Below are positions 8,514-20,274 of a stretch of 64,000 nucleotides of DNA, piece by piece. The notes beneath the pieces were generated by a model. That model saw only the letters and a list, made by a program, of their open reading frames with translations. It was not told the origin of the DNA and did no database searches. This DNA is from Oceanicoccus sp. KOV_DT_Chl (GTDB lineage Bacteria; Pseudomonadota; Gammaproteobacteria; Pseudomonadales; Dasaniaceae): NCBI RefSeq assembly GCF_900120175.1, contig NZ_FQLF01000002.1:1426001-1490000 (forward strand), written 5' to 3'. The position numbers and the translations under genes are program-made. The first letter of the stretch is position 1; each line of letters begins with the position of its first letter.

Positions 8514-9302
8514 CTACGGCTGACAATTTGGTTTATTACCCTGTAACTGTGCCTGCCGATATAAGGTATTTGCTGCAGGCATGTGCTGGGTTAAATTATC
8601 AATACGACTACTATGAGACGGGTGCGTGGACATAAATTCCGGCGGCGCGCCCTTAGAGTTTTTTCCCATATTTTTCCACAGCTCAACACTAGCCTCCGGT
8701 TTAAACCCCGCTTTAGCCATTAAGTCCAACCCGATTAAATCCGCTTCAGACTCATGAGATCGGCTATAAGGTAACTGCAAACCAAATTGCACACCTACTC
8801 CCATCGCGGCCATCAATAACGGCTTTTGTTCGTTATTCTGCAGCATCACTCCTAATAACTGTTGGCTGCTCTGTGAAGCGAATTGCAATGACATGCGCTC
8901 ATTACCGTGATGCGCCATTACATGCCCAACCTCATGCCCCATCACCGATGCTAACTGATGCTGATTAACCGCTACTTTTAATAAACCGGTATGCACCCCG
9001 ATTTTCCCACCTGGCAAAGCAAAAGCGTTAGCGCTTTCGTCTTCAAACACAACCACCTCCCAATCGCGCTGATACTGCGCATCCAGCACTTTAGTAATGG
9101 CAGCTGCCACACAGGTCACGTATTGATTAGTTCTGCTTGATTGATCAATCTTTCCGCTGGACTTCATATCCGTAAAGGCCGCGACACCCATTTGCGCCAT
9201 ATCGTTATCAGACATCAATAAAAATTGAGAACGGCCTGTTGGCGATGTTGCACAGGCAATGGTAACTATGGAAGTTATTGCAATTAGTAAATAGCGTTTC
9301 AT
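8514..9302 (-). CDS. M48-family metalloprotease lipoprotein
   Basis: A 262-residue zinc metalloprotease. The N-terminus MKRYLLIAITSIVTIAC is a lipoprotein signal with the lipobox ending at Cys17, so the protein is probably anchored in the inner leaflet of the outer membrane or the periplasmic face. The HEVGHVMAHH motif gives the zinc ligands, and the third ligand is the Glu in ESEADLIGLDLM. This matches the LoiP/YggG group, which degrades or quality-controls outer-membrane proteins. I chose ATG 9302 over the in-frame start at 9335 because it places the signal peptide at the N-terminus. Confidence 0.9.
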   Translation of the reverse strand: MKRYLLIAITSIVTIACATSPTGRSQFLLMSDNDMAQMGVAAFTDMKSSGKIDQSSRTNQYVTCVAAAITKVLDAQYQRDWEVVVFEDESANAFALPGGKIGVHTGLLKVAVNQHQLASVMGHEVGHVMAHHGNERMSLQFASQSSQQLLGVMLQNNEQKPLLMAAMGVGVQFGLQLPYSRSHESEADLIGLDLMAKAGFKPEASVELWKNMGKNSKGAPPEFMSTHPSHSSRIDNLTQHMPAANTLYRQAQLQGNKPNCQP

Positions 9303-9389
9303 CGGATTTCTCAGAAAATTATAGTTTGAGTACAACAGATTTTATCTCTCCCTTCGCCAAACAACAAATACTAACTGCGTGCTTCCGCT

Positions 9390-9629
9390 TCAGGAAGCGC
9401 CATCAAGAAATGCCATCAATGCCTCGTAACCACCAATGTATTGCTGACCGTGAAAAATTTGCGGCACAGTAGATACCGGTTTACCGATAGTTTTTTCCAA
9501 ATCAGCCTGACTAATTTTTTCCTGCTCAATATCAACATAACGGTATGCCAAGCCCCTAATATCACAGACTTCTTTGGCCCGCCTGCAAAAGCCGCAACTT
9601 TGCTTACCAAAAATAGTAAAACGATCCAT
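9390..9629 (-). CDS. Glutaredoxin (GrxA-like)
   Basis: A dithiol glutaredoxin of 79 residues. The active site CGFC follows FTIFGKQS; TVPQIF supplies the cis-proline loop and GGYEALMAFL the glutathione-binding end. It reduces protein disulfides, for example in ribonucleotide reductase, using glutathione. I chose ATG 9629, preceded by a GAGG element, over an upstream GTG at 9644. It stands alone between the M48 lipoprotein gene and a DUF4136 lipoprotein gene. Confidence 0.88.
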   Translation of the reverse strand: MDRFTIFGKQSCGFCRRAKEVCDIRGLAYRYVDIEQEKISQADLEKTIGKPVSTVPQIFHGQQYIGGYEALMAFLDGAS

Positions 9630-9800
9630 AACCACTAACCTCACTAGAGAATAAGTGACTAGTATCGAAGCAAACTAATGATATTTATAATCAATTGTTT
9701 TCATCGACTCCATTTAGAATAACTATGGCAATTTCCCGATTGCCGATCTTGCTGCCATCGCTTATATTGTAAATACCACTCTCTAACCCATGGTTAAACT

Positions 9801-10376
9801 ATGTTGCGCATCAGTACTATTTTTAAATTAGTCTTTATTGGTAGCTTAGTAATATTGACCGGCTGCCAGAGTAGCAATGTCGTTGTTGATTATGATACCT
9901 CTGCTGACTTTTCCAATTTACGTCATTACCAACTGCAGCCACAAAAAGCCAATGATAAAGATTTTGATCCCTTGCTGGATGAACGTACCCGGAAAGCACT
10001 TCAAGCTGAACTATCAAAAGAAGGGTTAATCGAAGAAACCGCAGAGCAAGCCGCAAACATTATCGTCAGCTATCACGTTAGCAGCCAAATAAAGGACAAG
10101 CCCTCAGAGACTGGTGCCAGTATTGGCTTAGGGGGAAGTAGCAGTGGAAATACCGCGATGGGGCTGGCGTTAAGTTTTCCACTAGGCGGGGACAAAGTGG
10201 TCAAAGAAATTCAAATCGTTATTGATATGCTAAACCCAAGCGACAAAACATTAAAATGGCGCGCCACCAAAAACCTCACCGTGGGCGATGAATCTCCTGA
10301 ACAAATTACTGCGATAATGAATGCCGCTATTGAAGAGATTTTTACCTTCTATCCGCCTGGCACTAAAGCGAACTAA
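9801..10376 (+). CDS. DUF4136 domain lipoprotein
   Basis: A 191-residue protein with a lipoprotein signal: hydrophobic residues 1-20 and lipobox ILTGC, giving Cys22 as the lipidated residue. The rest matches DUF4136: an early VVVDYDTSADFSNLRHYQL segment, ALQAELSKEGL in the middle and a C-terminal ITAIMNAAIEEIFTFYPP. Such proteins sit in the outer membrane or periplasm and have no established function. A glycine/serine-rich stretch around residues 105-120 is probably a loop. No operon partner on the same strand; it converges on hemE. Confidence 0.85.
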   Translation: MLRISTIFKLVFIGSLVILTGCQSSNVVVDYDTSADFSNLRHYQLQPQKANDKDFDPLLDERTRKALQAELSKEGLIEETAEQAANIIVSYHVSSQIKDKPSETGASIGLGGSSSGNTAMGLALSFPLGGDKVVKEIQIVIDMLNPSDKTLKWRATKNLTVGDESPEQITAIMNAAIEEIFTFYPPGTKAN

Positions 10377-10411
10377 GTCCGCTACCAAGGACAAATAACA
10401 GGCAAGGCCTT

Positions 10412-11479
10412 TTAATTATTGTGGTATTGCGCCGACAACTCGTGCACTGATTCAATAAAAACACCGGCGTTCTCCGGATCGACTTCCGGTGTAATACCAT
10501 GCCCCAAATTGAACACATGACCAGTGCCTTGACCATAACGGGATAAAATTGCTGCCACCTCTTCGCGAATACGCTGAGGTGACGCATAGAGCATGGTGGG
10601 GTCCATATTGCCCTGCAAAGCCACTTGATCGCCAACGCGCTGCCTGGCATTACCAATATCCGTGGTCCAGTCCAAGCCTAATGCGGTAGCGCCTGTGGCT
10701 GCAATTGACTCCAACCACTGCCCACCATTTTTAGTAAATAGAATGACTGGCACTTCACGACCGTCATTCTCACGAATCAAACCATCAACAATTTTTTTCA
10801 TGTAGGCCAGCGAAAATTCCTGATAAGCACTGTGGCTTAATGCACCGCCCCAGGTGTCAAAAATCTGTACAGCTTGTGCGCCCGCTTTTATTTGACCATT
10901 CAAATAACTGGTGACACTTTGTGCCAACTTCTCCAGCAATGCATGCATCGTTGCCGGCTCATTAAACGCTAATGCCTTAGCCAGACGAAAATCCTTGGAG
11001 GATCCACCTTCAACCATATAAGTAGCTAACGTCCAGGGGCTGCCGGCAAAACCAATTAACGGTACGCGTCCATTTAATTCTTTGCGAATAGTGCTGACCG
11101 CATCCATGACATAACCTAAATCTTTTTGCGGATCAGGTATCGGCAACGCTGCAACATCCGCCGCTGTGCGTACAGTCTTCTTAAAACGCGGACCTTCGCC
11201 AGTTTCAAAATACAAGCCCAACCCCATGGCATCCGGAATGGTTAAAATATCTGAAAATAAAATCGCCGCATCTAATGGATATCGCTCCAGCGGTTGCATA
11301 GTGACTTCACAGGCAAACTCAGGATTCATACACAGCGACATAAAATCACCGGCCTTGGAACGACTGGCGCGATATTCAGGTAAATAGCGACCCGCTTGAC
11401 GCATCATCCACACCGGGGTGACATCAACAGGCTGCTTTAATAAAGCACGAAGGAAACGGTCGTTTTTTAGTTCTGCCAT
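10412..11479 (-). CDS. hemE: Uroporphyrinogen decarboxylase HemE
   Basis: Decarboxylates the four acetate side chains of uroporphyrinogen III to give coproporphyrinogen III in heme synthesis. The N-terminal signature [16 protein letters not shown] holds the substrate-binding arginines; [12 protein letters not shown] supplies the catalytic Asp, and [12 protein letters not shown] (here VQIFDTWGG) and GNMDPTMLY are also conserved. Length 355 is standard. It lies downstream of the damX-like gene in the same direction, as in many gammaproteobacteria, but a 234-base gap suggests its own promoter. Confidence 0.97.
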   Translation of the reverse strand: MAELKNDRFLRALLKQPVDVTPVWMMRQAGRYLPEYRASRSKAGDFMSLCMNPEFACEVTMQPLERYPLDAAILFSDILTIPDAMGLGLYFETGEGPRFKKTVRTAADVAALPIPDPQKDLGYVMDAVSTIRKELNGRVPLIGFAGSPWTLATYMVEGGSSKDFRLAKALAFNEPATMHALLEKLAQSVTSYLNGQIKAGAQAVQIFDTWGGALSHSAYQEFSLAYMKKIVDGLIRENDGREVPVILFTKNGGQWLESIAATGATALGLDWTTDIGNARQRVGDQVALQGNMDPTMLYASPQRIREEVAAILSRYGQGTGHVFNLGHGITPEVDPENAGVFIESVHELSAQYHNN

Positions 11480-11713
11480 AGGGGTAGGCTATCCAGTCGA
11501 ATTGAAAGTAGTGTTCAGAATACGATATTCATCCTTTAAAGCCAGCAGCCAACCGCTGCAAAAAAAGCTTTAAAATCAAAAATATACGGCGGCAATCGGC
11601 ACCCGTATGAACGGAGGCCTTAAAATCGGGGCCATTCTACACGCATGCCCCAAGGGGAACAAATAAGATAAGTAGGCAGGAACAATAATCGGCTGACGCT
11701 TTCTCAGCACCGG

Positions 11714-13297
11714 TTAACGGCGATGTTTACGGATATCGGCCTGTATACCCTCTATACTTCTGGCCCAAGGCCGCAGCTTTTGCAACTCTAACGGTAATAC
11801 TTTGCTTGCAGCCAAGGCTTCCGCTTTATTGCTATAGGGTGCCGCCAATGCAACAAACCAGGGCTTTCCCTTTAGCTGTGTTTCAAAATAGGTTATTGGC
11901 AGTCTACCTTCGTAGGGCTTAACAAAATCTTTCACCCGCTTTTCATCAACTGACCCCATCAGCTGCAGCACATAACTACTCGCAGGCATACCTAATAAGC
12001 GCTGTTCACGTGCAGGTACTTTCGGCTTAGCAGCCACAGCTTTTTTAATCGGTGCGGACTCAATAACTTTAGCAACCGGTTTGGCAGAGACCTTCGCAAC
12101 TGTTGGCTCTGACTTTGCAGCGCTGATTTTTTCTTCAACTTTTGCGGCTTCCTGCGCGGGTAACTTTTCAACGACAGGTGACTTAGCTACTTGCCGCTCA
12201 TTCACCGGTAAAGGCTTCGCGGTAACAACCTGTTTTTTAGGGGCGTCTTCGCCGGGCACTTCTTTAAGCGACTGGATGGTCGCAATAGGTTTAGACGCAA
12301 CAGCAGAAGGTGACTTATTCGCGGGCGGCAGGGTAACTTGTCTTTGAACCATACCATTACTATTTTTTTCCGCAGGTATTTTAGCGATCAGTTTCTCAGC
12401 TTCCTTTTCATCATCACTATTAATCACGTCATTCATCGGGGACTGGTATAGCCAAGCCAATAGCAATGCCATTAGCAGCAGGCCAATGACAGCAAAATGC
12501 GTTACCGGAATAGCACGACCCAAGCTGGATTGCTGCTCAGAAACATTACCCGATAATAAGGTCGGGAGTAGCTGATCAATTTCAGCCAAATTTCCTCCGG
12601 ACTGCTCATGCAGAACCGCCAGTTGATCCGCCCCCAAAGGCTGCTCCCCGGCATAACCTACCGACTGCAACAAACCCTGCAGATAATTGCCCGTCTCTTC
12701 TAGCGTCAACGGTTCGAGCTCCAACCGTTTTATTTGCTGTTTATCAAACTGACTTAACACCGCTAACTGTTCGACCTGATACTCACCTACCATCAGCAAA
12801 CGCACAAAATCTCCGTTCTGCTGAACTAATTCACGCAGCAGCACATAACTTTCCAACGACATGTAATGTGCTTGATCGATCACCAAGAGAATGGGCTCTG
12901 GCTCGTCATCGATATGAGTAATGGCTTGAACTGCAGCAATAAATTCAGCGGCGGTAATAGGTGTATTTAAATTCAGCTGTAATTGTTCATTTACCGAGGC
13001 CATCAACTGCTGGTCTGACATGGCAGTTTCCGCATCAACAAAACAACAATCCATAACGTCAGCAAGCTGACTATAGGCGTGATCGACTAACCATGAAGTC
13101 CCGCTGCCCGTCGCTCCAACCAACAACACTACTTGATCGCTAAAGCGACTAAAGTGAATTAGCTGATCGAGAATCTGGCGTCGCTGAGCGCCACTGTAAA
13201 AATAATCGGATTCGAAATCATCGGCGAAAGGGTCAGCACTTAGATCAAGCCGCTGCACATAATGATCTGAATTGTAGCTAGTTGTTACTGGCATCAT
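11714..13297 (-). CDS. damX: DamX-like cell-division protein: AAA ATPase-like plus SPOR domain
   Basis: A 527-residue inner-membrane protein. Residues about 35-255 form an AAA/ExeA-like module, one hydrophobic helix (near HFAVIGLLLMALLLAWLY, about 268-285) crosses the membrane, a long Lys/Ala/Pro-rich linker follows, and a SPOR domain (about 440-520, starting SYVLQLMGSVDEKRV) ends the protein. SPOR domains bind denuded peptidoglycan at the septum. The P-loop reads GATGSGTS at 61-68, with Thr in place of the catalytic Lys, so ATP hydrolysis is doubtful. The aroK-aroB-damX order is conserved; the gene starts 45 bases after aroB ends. Confidence 0.88.
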   Translation of the reverse strand: MMPVTTSYNSDHYVQRLDLSADPFADDFESDYFYSGAQRRQILDQLIHFSRFSDQVVLLVGATGSGTSWLVDHAYSQLADVMDCCFVDAETAMSDQQLMASVNEQLQLNLNTPITAAEFIAAVQAITHIDDEPEPILLVIDQAHYMSLESYVLLRELVQQNGDFVRLLMVGEYQVEQLAVLSQFDKQQIKRLELEPLTLEETGNYLQGLLQSVGYAGEQPLGADQLAVLHEQSGGNLAEIDQLLPTLLSGNVSEQQSSLGRAIPVTHFAVIGLLLMALLLAWLYQSPMNDVINSDDEKEAEKLIAKIPAEKNSNGMVQRQVTLPPANKSPSAVASKPIATIQSLKEVPGEDAPKKQVVTAKPLPVNERQVAKSPVVEKLPAQEAAKVEEKISAAKSEPTVAKVSAKPVAKVIESAPIKKAVAAKPKVPAREQRLLGMPASSYVLQLMGSVDEKRVKDFVKPYEGRLPITYFETQLKGKPWFVALAAPYSNKAEALAASKVLPLELQKLRPWARSIEGIQADIRKHRR

Positions 13298-13342
13298 TGC
13301 CTACTCGTGTTAATTCAATCAAAACATAGCACGAAGTGTTTA

Positions 13343-14422
13343 TTACGCCACCCCTGAAGTAACCAGAGTGGCTCGCACATCAGCTTCACTGACTTCGCTG
13401 GTGATGATCGCTTCACCCATCGACTTTAATAACACCAGGCGCAGACGTCCATCCAACACTTTTTTATCTACCGCCATTAGCGATAAAAACTGTTCGCAAC
13501 TCATCGTTGGTGGCACTACTGGCAAGTTAGCTTGCTCTAATAAGCCCTTTATAGACAGCACATCCGCTGACTGCAACCAACCCATTCGGGCAGACAAGTC
13601 AGCTGCTAGCAGCATTCCCACTGCGACAGCCTCTCCGTGTAACCAATTCCCATAACCTTGTGCAGTTTCAATCGCATGGCCAAAAGTGTGACCTAAATTT
13701 AAAATCGCGCGAATGCCAGATTCTCTTTCATCACTGGCCACAACTTTTGCTTTATTTTCGCAAGAACGCAAAATCGCTTCAGCTAACAACGGTTTATCAC
13801 ATTGCACCAATCCCGCCATATTTTCTTGCAGCCAACTGTAAAAAGGGGCATCACAAATCAAACCGTATTTAATGACTTCGGCGATACCCGCTGACAACTC
13901 TCTGGCGGGTAGTGTTAACAAGCTATTGGTATCAGCAATAACACATTGCGGCTGATGAAACGCGCCGATCATATTCTTACCTAAGGGATGATTGACGCCT
14001 GTCTTCCCGCCCACTGAGGAATCCACTTGTGATAACAAGGTGGTCGGAATTTGGATGAAATTTACGCCGCGCTGATAACTCGCTGCGGCATAACCGGTCA
14101 TATCACCAACAACGCCGCCACCCAGAGCAATCAAAGTTGTCGTTCGATTGTGCTTATCAATCAATAACTGATCGTAAATTCGACTTAATACCCCGAGAGT
14201 TTTATGCTGCTCCCCATCTGGCAATATCACTTCAGAATATTGCAATCCAGCCAGCGATTGACGAACCTGCTCCAAATACAGCGGCGCGATCGTTTCATTA
14301 GTCACTACCAACACCTGACGCCCTTGAATATGCTGGCGCAATAACTCAGGCTGAGTCAGTAAATCCTCGCCAATATAAATAGGGTAACTACGATCACCCA
14401 AGTCAACGTTAAGAGTTTGCAT
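13343..14422 (-). CDS. aroB: 3-dehydroquinate synthase AroB
   Basis: Second enzyme of the shikimate pathway; converts DAHP to 3-dehydroquinate using NAD and a divalent metal. Conserved segments include [10 protein letters not shown], the NAD-binding [35 protein letters not shown], and the metal ligands in [11 protein letters not shown] and [10 protein letters not shown]. Length 359 is typical. It is downstream of aroK with a gap of 136 bases and is followed by damX, an order widely conserved in gammaproteobacteria. Confidence 0.97.
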   Translation of the reverse strand: MQTLNVDLGDRSYPIYIGEDLLTQPELLRQHIQGRQVLVVTNETIAPLYLEQVRQSLAGLQYSEVILPDGEQHKTLGVLSRIYDQLLIDKHNRTTTLIALGGGVVGDMTGYAAASYQRGVNFIQIPTTLLSQVDSSVGGKTGVNHPLGKNMIGAFHQPQCVIADTNSLLTLPARELSAGIAEVIKYGLICDAPFYSWLQENMAGLVQCDKPLLAEAILRSCENKAKVVASDERESGIRAILNLGHTFGHAIETAQGYGNWLHGEAVAVGMLLAADLSARMGWLQSADVLSIKGLLEQANLPVVPPTMSCEQFLSLMAVDKKVLDGRLRLVLLKSMGEAIITSEVSEADVRATLVTSGVA

Positions 14423-14558
14423 AGATTTTCTAGCGCAACGGCTGTAGATAATTTTGTTTTGAAGGTTTCAGCATTTAAGTGTAAATAGGATAAAACACCT
14501 ACTCAATAGTTTTATAACATAGCTGACACACTTAAGATAAAAAAGATGCTCTCTAGCG

Positions 14559-15076
14559 CTATATACCACTTAACATTTCAGCCAGCTCTTGCGCGACTGA
14601 TTTCGGGCTGCGTCTATCCGTATCGATCACATAATCGGCAATTTCCTGATACAGCTCATGACGCTGGGTCATTAAATCCGTTAGCACTTGTTTAGGGTTA
14701 TCGCTATTTAGCAGAGGGCGCTTGGTATCGCGAGCGGTGCGACGAACCTGCTCTTCTATCGAAGTCATTAAATATACCACCCGACCCCGACTGGATAACA
14801 CACGCCGATTTTCAGGCATCAATACAATACCGCCGCCGGTAGCAAGCAATGTTTTGTCCAGCTGACTTAATTCATCCAGCATAGCTGCTTCGCGGTTACG
14901 AAAACCTTCCTCACCTTCCATATCGAAGATCCAGGGGATATCTACACCACTACGGTCTTCAATCTCTTTATCAGTATCTTTAAATTCCAAACGCAAATCA
15001 GCCGCTAACAAGCGACCAATAGTGGATTTACCGGCCCCCATGGGCCGATAAGAAAGACATTTGAAGAGGATTTCAT
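14559..15076 (-). CDS. aroK: Shikimate kinase AroK (one apparent frameshift near the start)
   Basis: Phosphorylates shikimate at O3. The intact frame starts at the P-loop ([10 protein letters not shown]), which would lack the first beta strand. Just upstream, from ATG 15076, another frame encodes [12 protein letters not shown], exactly the missing N-terminus. One extra base in the GGG run at 15042-15044 (CCC on the coding strand) joins the two and gives 172 residues, the usual length. Shikimate-binding residues ([15 protein letters not shown]) and the lid RDTKRPLL are intact. It lies directly downstream of pilQ (gap 15 bases) and upstream of aroB. The break is most likely a sequence error. 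Confidence 0.9.
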
Positions 15077-15091
15077 AGGTACAACAGAATA

Positions 15092-17302
15092 TTAATCAAT
15101 CAAAGTATCCGCCAAAATTCTTGGCGTAATAAATATTAACGTCTCAGTTTTTTCCTGGGTAACTGAGGTATTGGTGAACAAACGCCCCAAGTAAGGGATA
15201 TCACCCAACACAGGTACTTTGGATTCCGACTCAACATCAACGGTACGGAATACACCACCTAGCACAACAGTCTCACCATTGCCGACCAACACCTGCGTAG
15301 TCAATTCGGTAGTGTCGATTGTAGGCACAGTACCACCGTTACCAGAAGGCACCAGATCACCAATCGAATCCTGATTAATTGAAAGCTTCATAATAATGCG
15401 GTCATCAGGCGTAATACTGGGTGTTACTTGCAGCTTCAACACCGCTTCTTTAAACGAAACCGTAGTTTCACCATTTGCCGAAGACTCTTGATAAGGCACT
15501 TCTGAACCCGACTTTATAACGGCTTCTTGTTTGTCACCGGTAATTACCTTGGGCTGCGACACGATTTCACCGCGCCCTTTAGATTCCAGCGCATTTAACT
15601 CCATCTGAATTTGTACATCTTCGTTTACGAAACCAACTGCCAGGCTACCGGTAGGGTTTGCAACACCAAGATCCACATTTAATGCATCCGGAATTAAAAT
15701 GGGTTCAGATAAATCTTCACCATTCGCCACATCGAGTGAGGCCTGTGCAACAGAGTTAATACTATCTATCACCGAGCCCGTATTACCACCAAAGAACACT
15801 AAATCATCACCACTGTTAGTAGCATTAATGCCCGCAGCACCCCACTGTACACCTAGTTCTTCATCAAAGCTGGAATTCGCAATAACAATTCTTGCTTCAA
15901 CCAACACCTGACGCACTGGTACATCCAGCAAGCGGACTACTCGACGAAAATCTTCAAGCTTTTGAGCGGTCTCTGTTACTAATAATGAGTTAGTACGTTC
16001 ATCGACAATCACACTGCCACGAGGAGACAATAAACTGGTGGTAGAAACCTCACTACCCTCGCCACCCGCAGTGCCAAACAACTTATAAATCTCTTTAGCT
16101 TCAGCGTAGCGAATTCGGATGTATTCGGTTTGCAGTGGTGCTAATTCTTCAATTTGTTTGTTATTTTCAATTTCCTGGCGCTCTCTTTCTGCAATCTCTG
16201 CGGCGGGAGCAACCATTAATACATTACCATTTTGACGCTTATCCAAACCTTTGGTTTTCAATACCAAATCCAGCGCCTGATCCCAAGGAACATTTTGCAA
16301 ACGCAAGGTAATCCGACCTGAGACGGTATCACTGGCAACCAAGTTCAAGCTAGTAAAGTCAGCAATTAACTGTAATACCGCTCGAACCTCAATATCCTGA
16401 AAGTTAAGTGACAGCTTTTCGCCAACATAAGCAAATTCTTTTTGCTTTAACTCTAGCTCTTCAGGCGTTAATGGTTTAACACTAACAACGTATTCATTAT
16501 CAGTCTGATAAGCGAGATAGTCATAGTCGCCTGTAGCTTTCAGTGAAAACAATGCACCTTTTTCACTAGGCTGAGCCTCAACTACCTGCACCGGAGTGGC
16601 AAAATCGCTAACATCATAACGACGCTGTAAACGTTCAGGCAAACTCACTTGATCAAAATCAACCTTGATGAAACCACCTTCAACGAAAACATTGATTCCT
16701 ACTTTAGGATTGGCCAAATTAATAACCAAGCGGCCTTCACCATCGTCGCCTCGTTTAAAATCAACATCTACTATTTCATTACCGGCGGCAACTGCTGCCG
16801 CCTTAGTGGCAACAGCTAATGCAGTATTATCTTTAGTCGGTTTTAAATAATCCCTAACACCGGAATCACCCACCTCAACATACAAACTATTGCCTTCAAC
16901 CCGGGTTTTGTAAGGCGCAAGCTCAACCAAATTCAAGATCATCCGGGTACGACCACCGGACTCAAGAATTACTGCGCTACTGGCATTACCATAAGAAAGA
17001 GGAAACTTTTTTTGCTCAAGCTTACTGGAAACGCCTACCAGGTCTAACGCAATACGCGCAGGCTTTTCAATGTTATAACCTTTTGGCTCCGGGGGAACAC
17101 CATCAAAGTCGAGACGCACCTCAAAGCGGCCACCAGGCTGGGAACTGAATTCAACATCAGTTAGATTTGTATTGGCAGCATGTGCCACATTTACCACTAA
17201 TGCGCATAATACTACTGACAGAACCGTTAAAACCTTAAAGGCTTTTCTGGGCAGGATTTGCACTCCATTACCAGAGTTCATATGTCTGTATGCAGTTTCC
17301 AT
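15092..17302 (-). CDS. pilQ: Type IV pilus secretin PilQ
   Basis: The outer-membrane channel through which type IV pili extend and through which DNA can enter. A signal peptide (hydrophobic run [19 protein letters not shown]) is followed by two AMIN-type peptidoglycan-binding domains (about 45-270), a secretin/TonB short N-terminal domain with [19 protein letters not shown]-domains, and the C-terminal secretin barrel containing GEVIVSQPK-like [13 protein letters not shown] and [15 protein letters not shown] chose ATG 17302, preceded by GGAG, over the GTG at 17320 that overlaps pilP. It is the last gene of pilMNOPQ and is followed by aroK. Confidence 0.95.
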   Translation of the reverse strand: METAYRHMNSGNGVQILPRKAFKVLTVLSVVLCALVVNVAHAANTNLTDVEFSSQPGGRFEVRLDFDGVPPEPKGYNIEKPARIALDLVGVSSKLEQKKFPLSYGNASSAVILESGGRTRMILNLVELAPYKTRVEGNSLYVEVGDSGVRDYLKPTKDNTALAVATKAAAVAAGNEIVDVDFKRGDDGEGRLVINLANPKVGINVFVEGGFIKVDFDQVSLPERLQRRYDVSDFATPVQVVEAQPSEKGALFSLKATGDYDYLAYQTDNEYVVSVKPLTPEELELKQKEFAYVGEKLSLNFQDIEVRAVLQLIADFTSLNLVASDTVSGRITLRLQNVPWDQALDLVLKTKGLDKRQNGNVLMVAPAAEIAERERQEIENNKQIEELAPLQTEYIRIRYAEAKEIYKLFGTAGGEGSEVSTTSLLSPRGSVIVDERTNSLLVTETAQKLEDFRRVVRLLDVPVRQVLVEARIVIANSSFDEELGVQWGAAGINATNSGDDLVFFGGNTGSVIDSINSVAQASLDVANGEDLSEPILIPDALNVDLGVANPTGSLAVGFVNEDVQIQMELNALESKGRGEIVSQPKVITGDKQEAVIKSGSEVPYQESSANGETTVSFKEAVLKLQVTPSITPDDRIIMKLSINQDSIGDLVPSGNGGTVPTIDTTELTTQVLVGNGETVVLGGVFRTVDVESESKVPVLGDIPYLGRLFTNTSVTQEKTETLIFITPRILADTLID

Positions 17303-17316
17303 GGAAGTCTCCACTC

Positions 17317-17853
17317 TCACTCTTCTTCTAATGTCTTTAACTTAATGGTTCTTGGTCGTTCCACCCAACCGTCTACACCGTTTGGAACAATTTCAATAAC
17401 CGAAAGATAAGTTTCTGTTGCTTCAATGATACGGCCGTGATTGCGACCAATGTAATTACTAATTTTTGTTCTATGCACGCCACCTTGCTCATCTTGAATC
17501 AGCGCCCATAAGGTATCACCCTGTTCCAAAGTACCGACCATGGCCAAAGACCCCAAGTCGAACTGTTCTAAATATTCTTTGGTGCGATTAGGATCAGGCT
17601 TTACATTACTTTTCATCTGCAGCCGGGTAATTTCAGTAACTTCAATCGGCTTTTCAAATGGCGCTCGCAGTGAAGAAGCGCTGTAACTAAATGTTTTATA
17701 AGCTTTAAAAACTGGAATGGGCTTTATTATTCCTGCTGGACGCGATTTTTTCTCGGCCATAAAATCATCCAGGTCTTGCAAATCAGCGCCGCCACATGCC
17801 GTCAAGCCTAATGATAAAATCAGCAATACAATTGAAGAGAAGTTGTTATTCAT
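17317..17853 (-). CDS. pilP: Type IV pilus inner-membrane lipoprotein PilP
   Basis: A 178-residue lipoprotein; the signal ends in the lipobox LTAC, with Cys20 lipidated. An extended linker leads to the C-terminal beta-sandwich (about 95-178, with MVGTLEQGDTLWALIQDEQGGVH) that contacts the N-domain of PilQ. It connects the inner-membrane PilMNO complex to the secretin. Its start overlaps the pilO stop by four bases, and its stop overlaps the upstream GTG candidate of pilQ, as expected for translational coupling. Confidence 0.94.
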   Translation of the reverse strand: MNNNFSSIVLLILSLGLTACGGADLQDLDDFMAEKKSRPAGIIKPIPVFKAYKTFSYSASSLRAPFEKPIEVTEITRLQMKSNVKPDPNRTKEYLEQFDLGSLAMVGTLEQGDTLWALIQDEQGGVHRTKISNYIGRNHGRIIEATETYLSVIEIVPNGVDGWVERPRTIKLKTLEEE

Positions 17854-18467
17854 CGCTCCTCCTCCATATCTTTGTAGCGGTAAGTTTTAGCAGTAATGTT
17901 CATTATTAATCTCGAAGAATCACCGCTTTGTTTAATAGAAAAGTCATGCAACGTTACAATCCGGGGTAAGCCAGCTATACCACTTACAAAACCACCAAGA
18001 TCGTGGTAATTGCCTTGCACAACAATTTGTATCGGCAGCTCCACATAAAACTCTTGCTGAGTTTCATTTCCTAAGTTGATGGTATTGATATCCAAACCAC
18101 TGGCCAAGCCTCGATTAGTAATGTCTTCTAGCAACCCGGGCACTTCGGTATCACTGGGAAGCTGACTGACCAATGCACCAAATGATTCTTCCATCTCAAC
18201 CATTTGCTTACGATAAGCATCAAGATTTGCCGCTTGAAAAGCCTTGCGCTCAAACTGGGTTTTTAAGTCCGCTTCAGAGCGCTGCTCTGCTGCCAATTTC
18301 TCTTGCAATTCGGCGACATCATAAAAATATCCAGCAGCTAACACCGCAATAAAAGCAATTGACCACACGATAATTTTAATTGATGTTGGCCAAGAGCCAA
18401 TATTTTCAACATCAAGATCATTGATATCGAAATCTTGTAAATCCTTTAACACATCCTGAAAAGCCAT
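17850..18467 (-). CDS. pilO: Type IV pilus inner-membrane platform protein PilO
   Basis: A 205-residue bitopic membrane protein: a short cytoplasmic N-terminus, one transmembrane helix (about 29-48, IKIIVWSIAFIAVLAAGYFY), a coiled coil (about 52-95) and a periplasmic ferredoxin-like domain with the conserved YHDLGGFVSGIAGLPRIV. It forms a heterodimer with PilN and aligns the pilus machine. It sits three bases downstream of pilN and overlaps pilP by four. Confidence 0.95.
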   Translation of the reverse strand: MAFQDVLKDLQDFDINDLDVENIGSWPTSIKIIVWSIAFIAVLAAGYFYDVAELQEKLAAEQRSEADLKTQFERKAFQAANLDAYRKQMVEMEESFGALVSQLPSDTEVPGLLEDITNRGLASGLDINTINLGNETQQEFYVELPIQIVVQGNYHDLGGFVSGIAGLPRIVTLHDFSIKQSGDSSRLIMNITAKTYRYKDMEEER

Positions 18468-18470
18468 GAA

Positions 18471-19033
18471 TTACTCCTCACTCTCTTCAATAGCAGGAGT
18501 ACTGATGTTAAACGAGAGATTGAACTCACTCGCTTGCTCACCATAATTAGGCATCGCCTTTACCGCCGTTAAATTGGGATCGGCAAACCAATCTGATTTA
18601 TCTACTCGCCGCATTAAACTCGAGATCCGATTATTTGATTCCGCAATACCTTTAAGCTGGATTCCGTTGTTAGTTCTCTTCAACTCGCTGTAAAAAACAC
18701 CATCAGGCAGGGTTTTTACCATTTCATCAAAAATCCTAACAATAATCGGGCGATTGCCCTGCAACTCTTGAATTACCTTCATACGATCAAGCAATTCGTT
18801 CTTTTTCTTTTCTAATTCCTGAATCTCTTTAACTTGCTGATCCAACTCACTAATTTGCTGCTTCAAATACGCATTTCTGGAGTTCTGATTTTCGATTGCT
18901 CCACTAACTGCCATATCGGCTAATAACACCAGCACTGCACCAAAACCGGCAACAACACCTAGCACCACAAGGAATGCTTGCTTAAGTTCCTGACGGCGTT
19001 CTTCGCGCCAGGGAAGTAAATTAATATTAGCCA

Positions 19034-19034
<1 letters not shown>
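18471..19034 (-). CDS. pilN: Type IV pilus inner-membrane platform protein PilN
   Basis: A 187-residue bitopic protein. The N-terminal motif INLLPWREERR is the conserved PilM-binding segment; a transmembrane helix follows (about 21-45) and then a coiled coil and periplasmic domain. It anchors cytoplasmic PilM to the membrane complex. Its start codon overlaps the pilM stop by one base. Confidence 0.96.
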
Positions 19035-20128
<1,094 letters not shown>

Positions 20129-20274
20129 TTACAGCGAACTCTTACAAGTTACATTAAATATCACGAATGGGGATTGCGCAAATTAATCGTTAGAAAAAAG
20201 TGCTTATAATTTCACACTTTGGCAAACTAACTTGAAGTAAAGTATGTCCTCGCACTTTTAACAACTGGAAAACC

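Noticed and set aside
11480-11713. Structured RNA between damX and hemE
   Set aside because: Several short GC-rich inverted segments are visible but no consistent long pairing or known riboswitch pattern.
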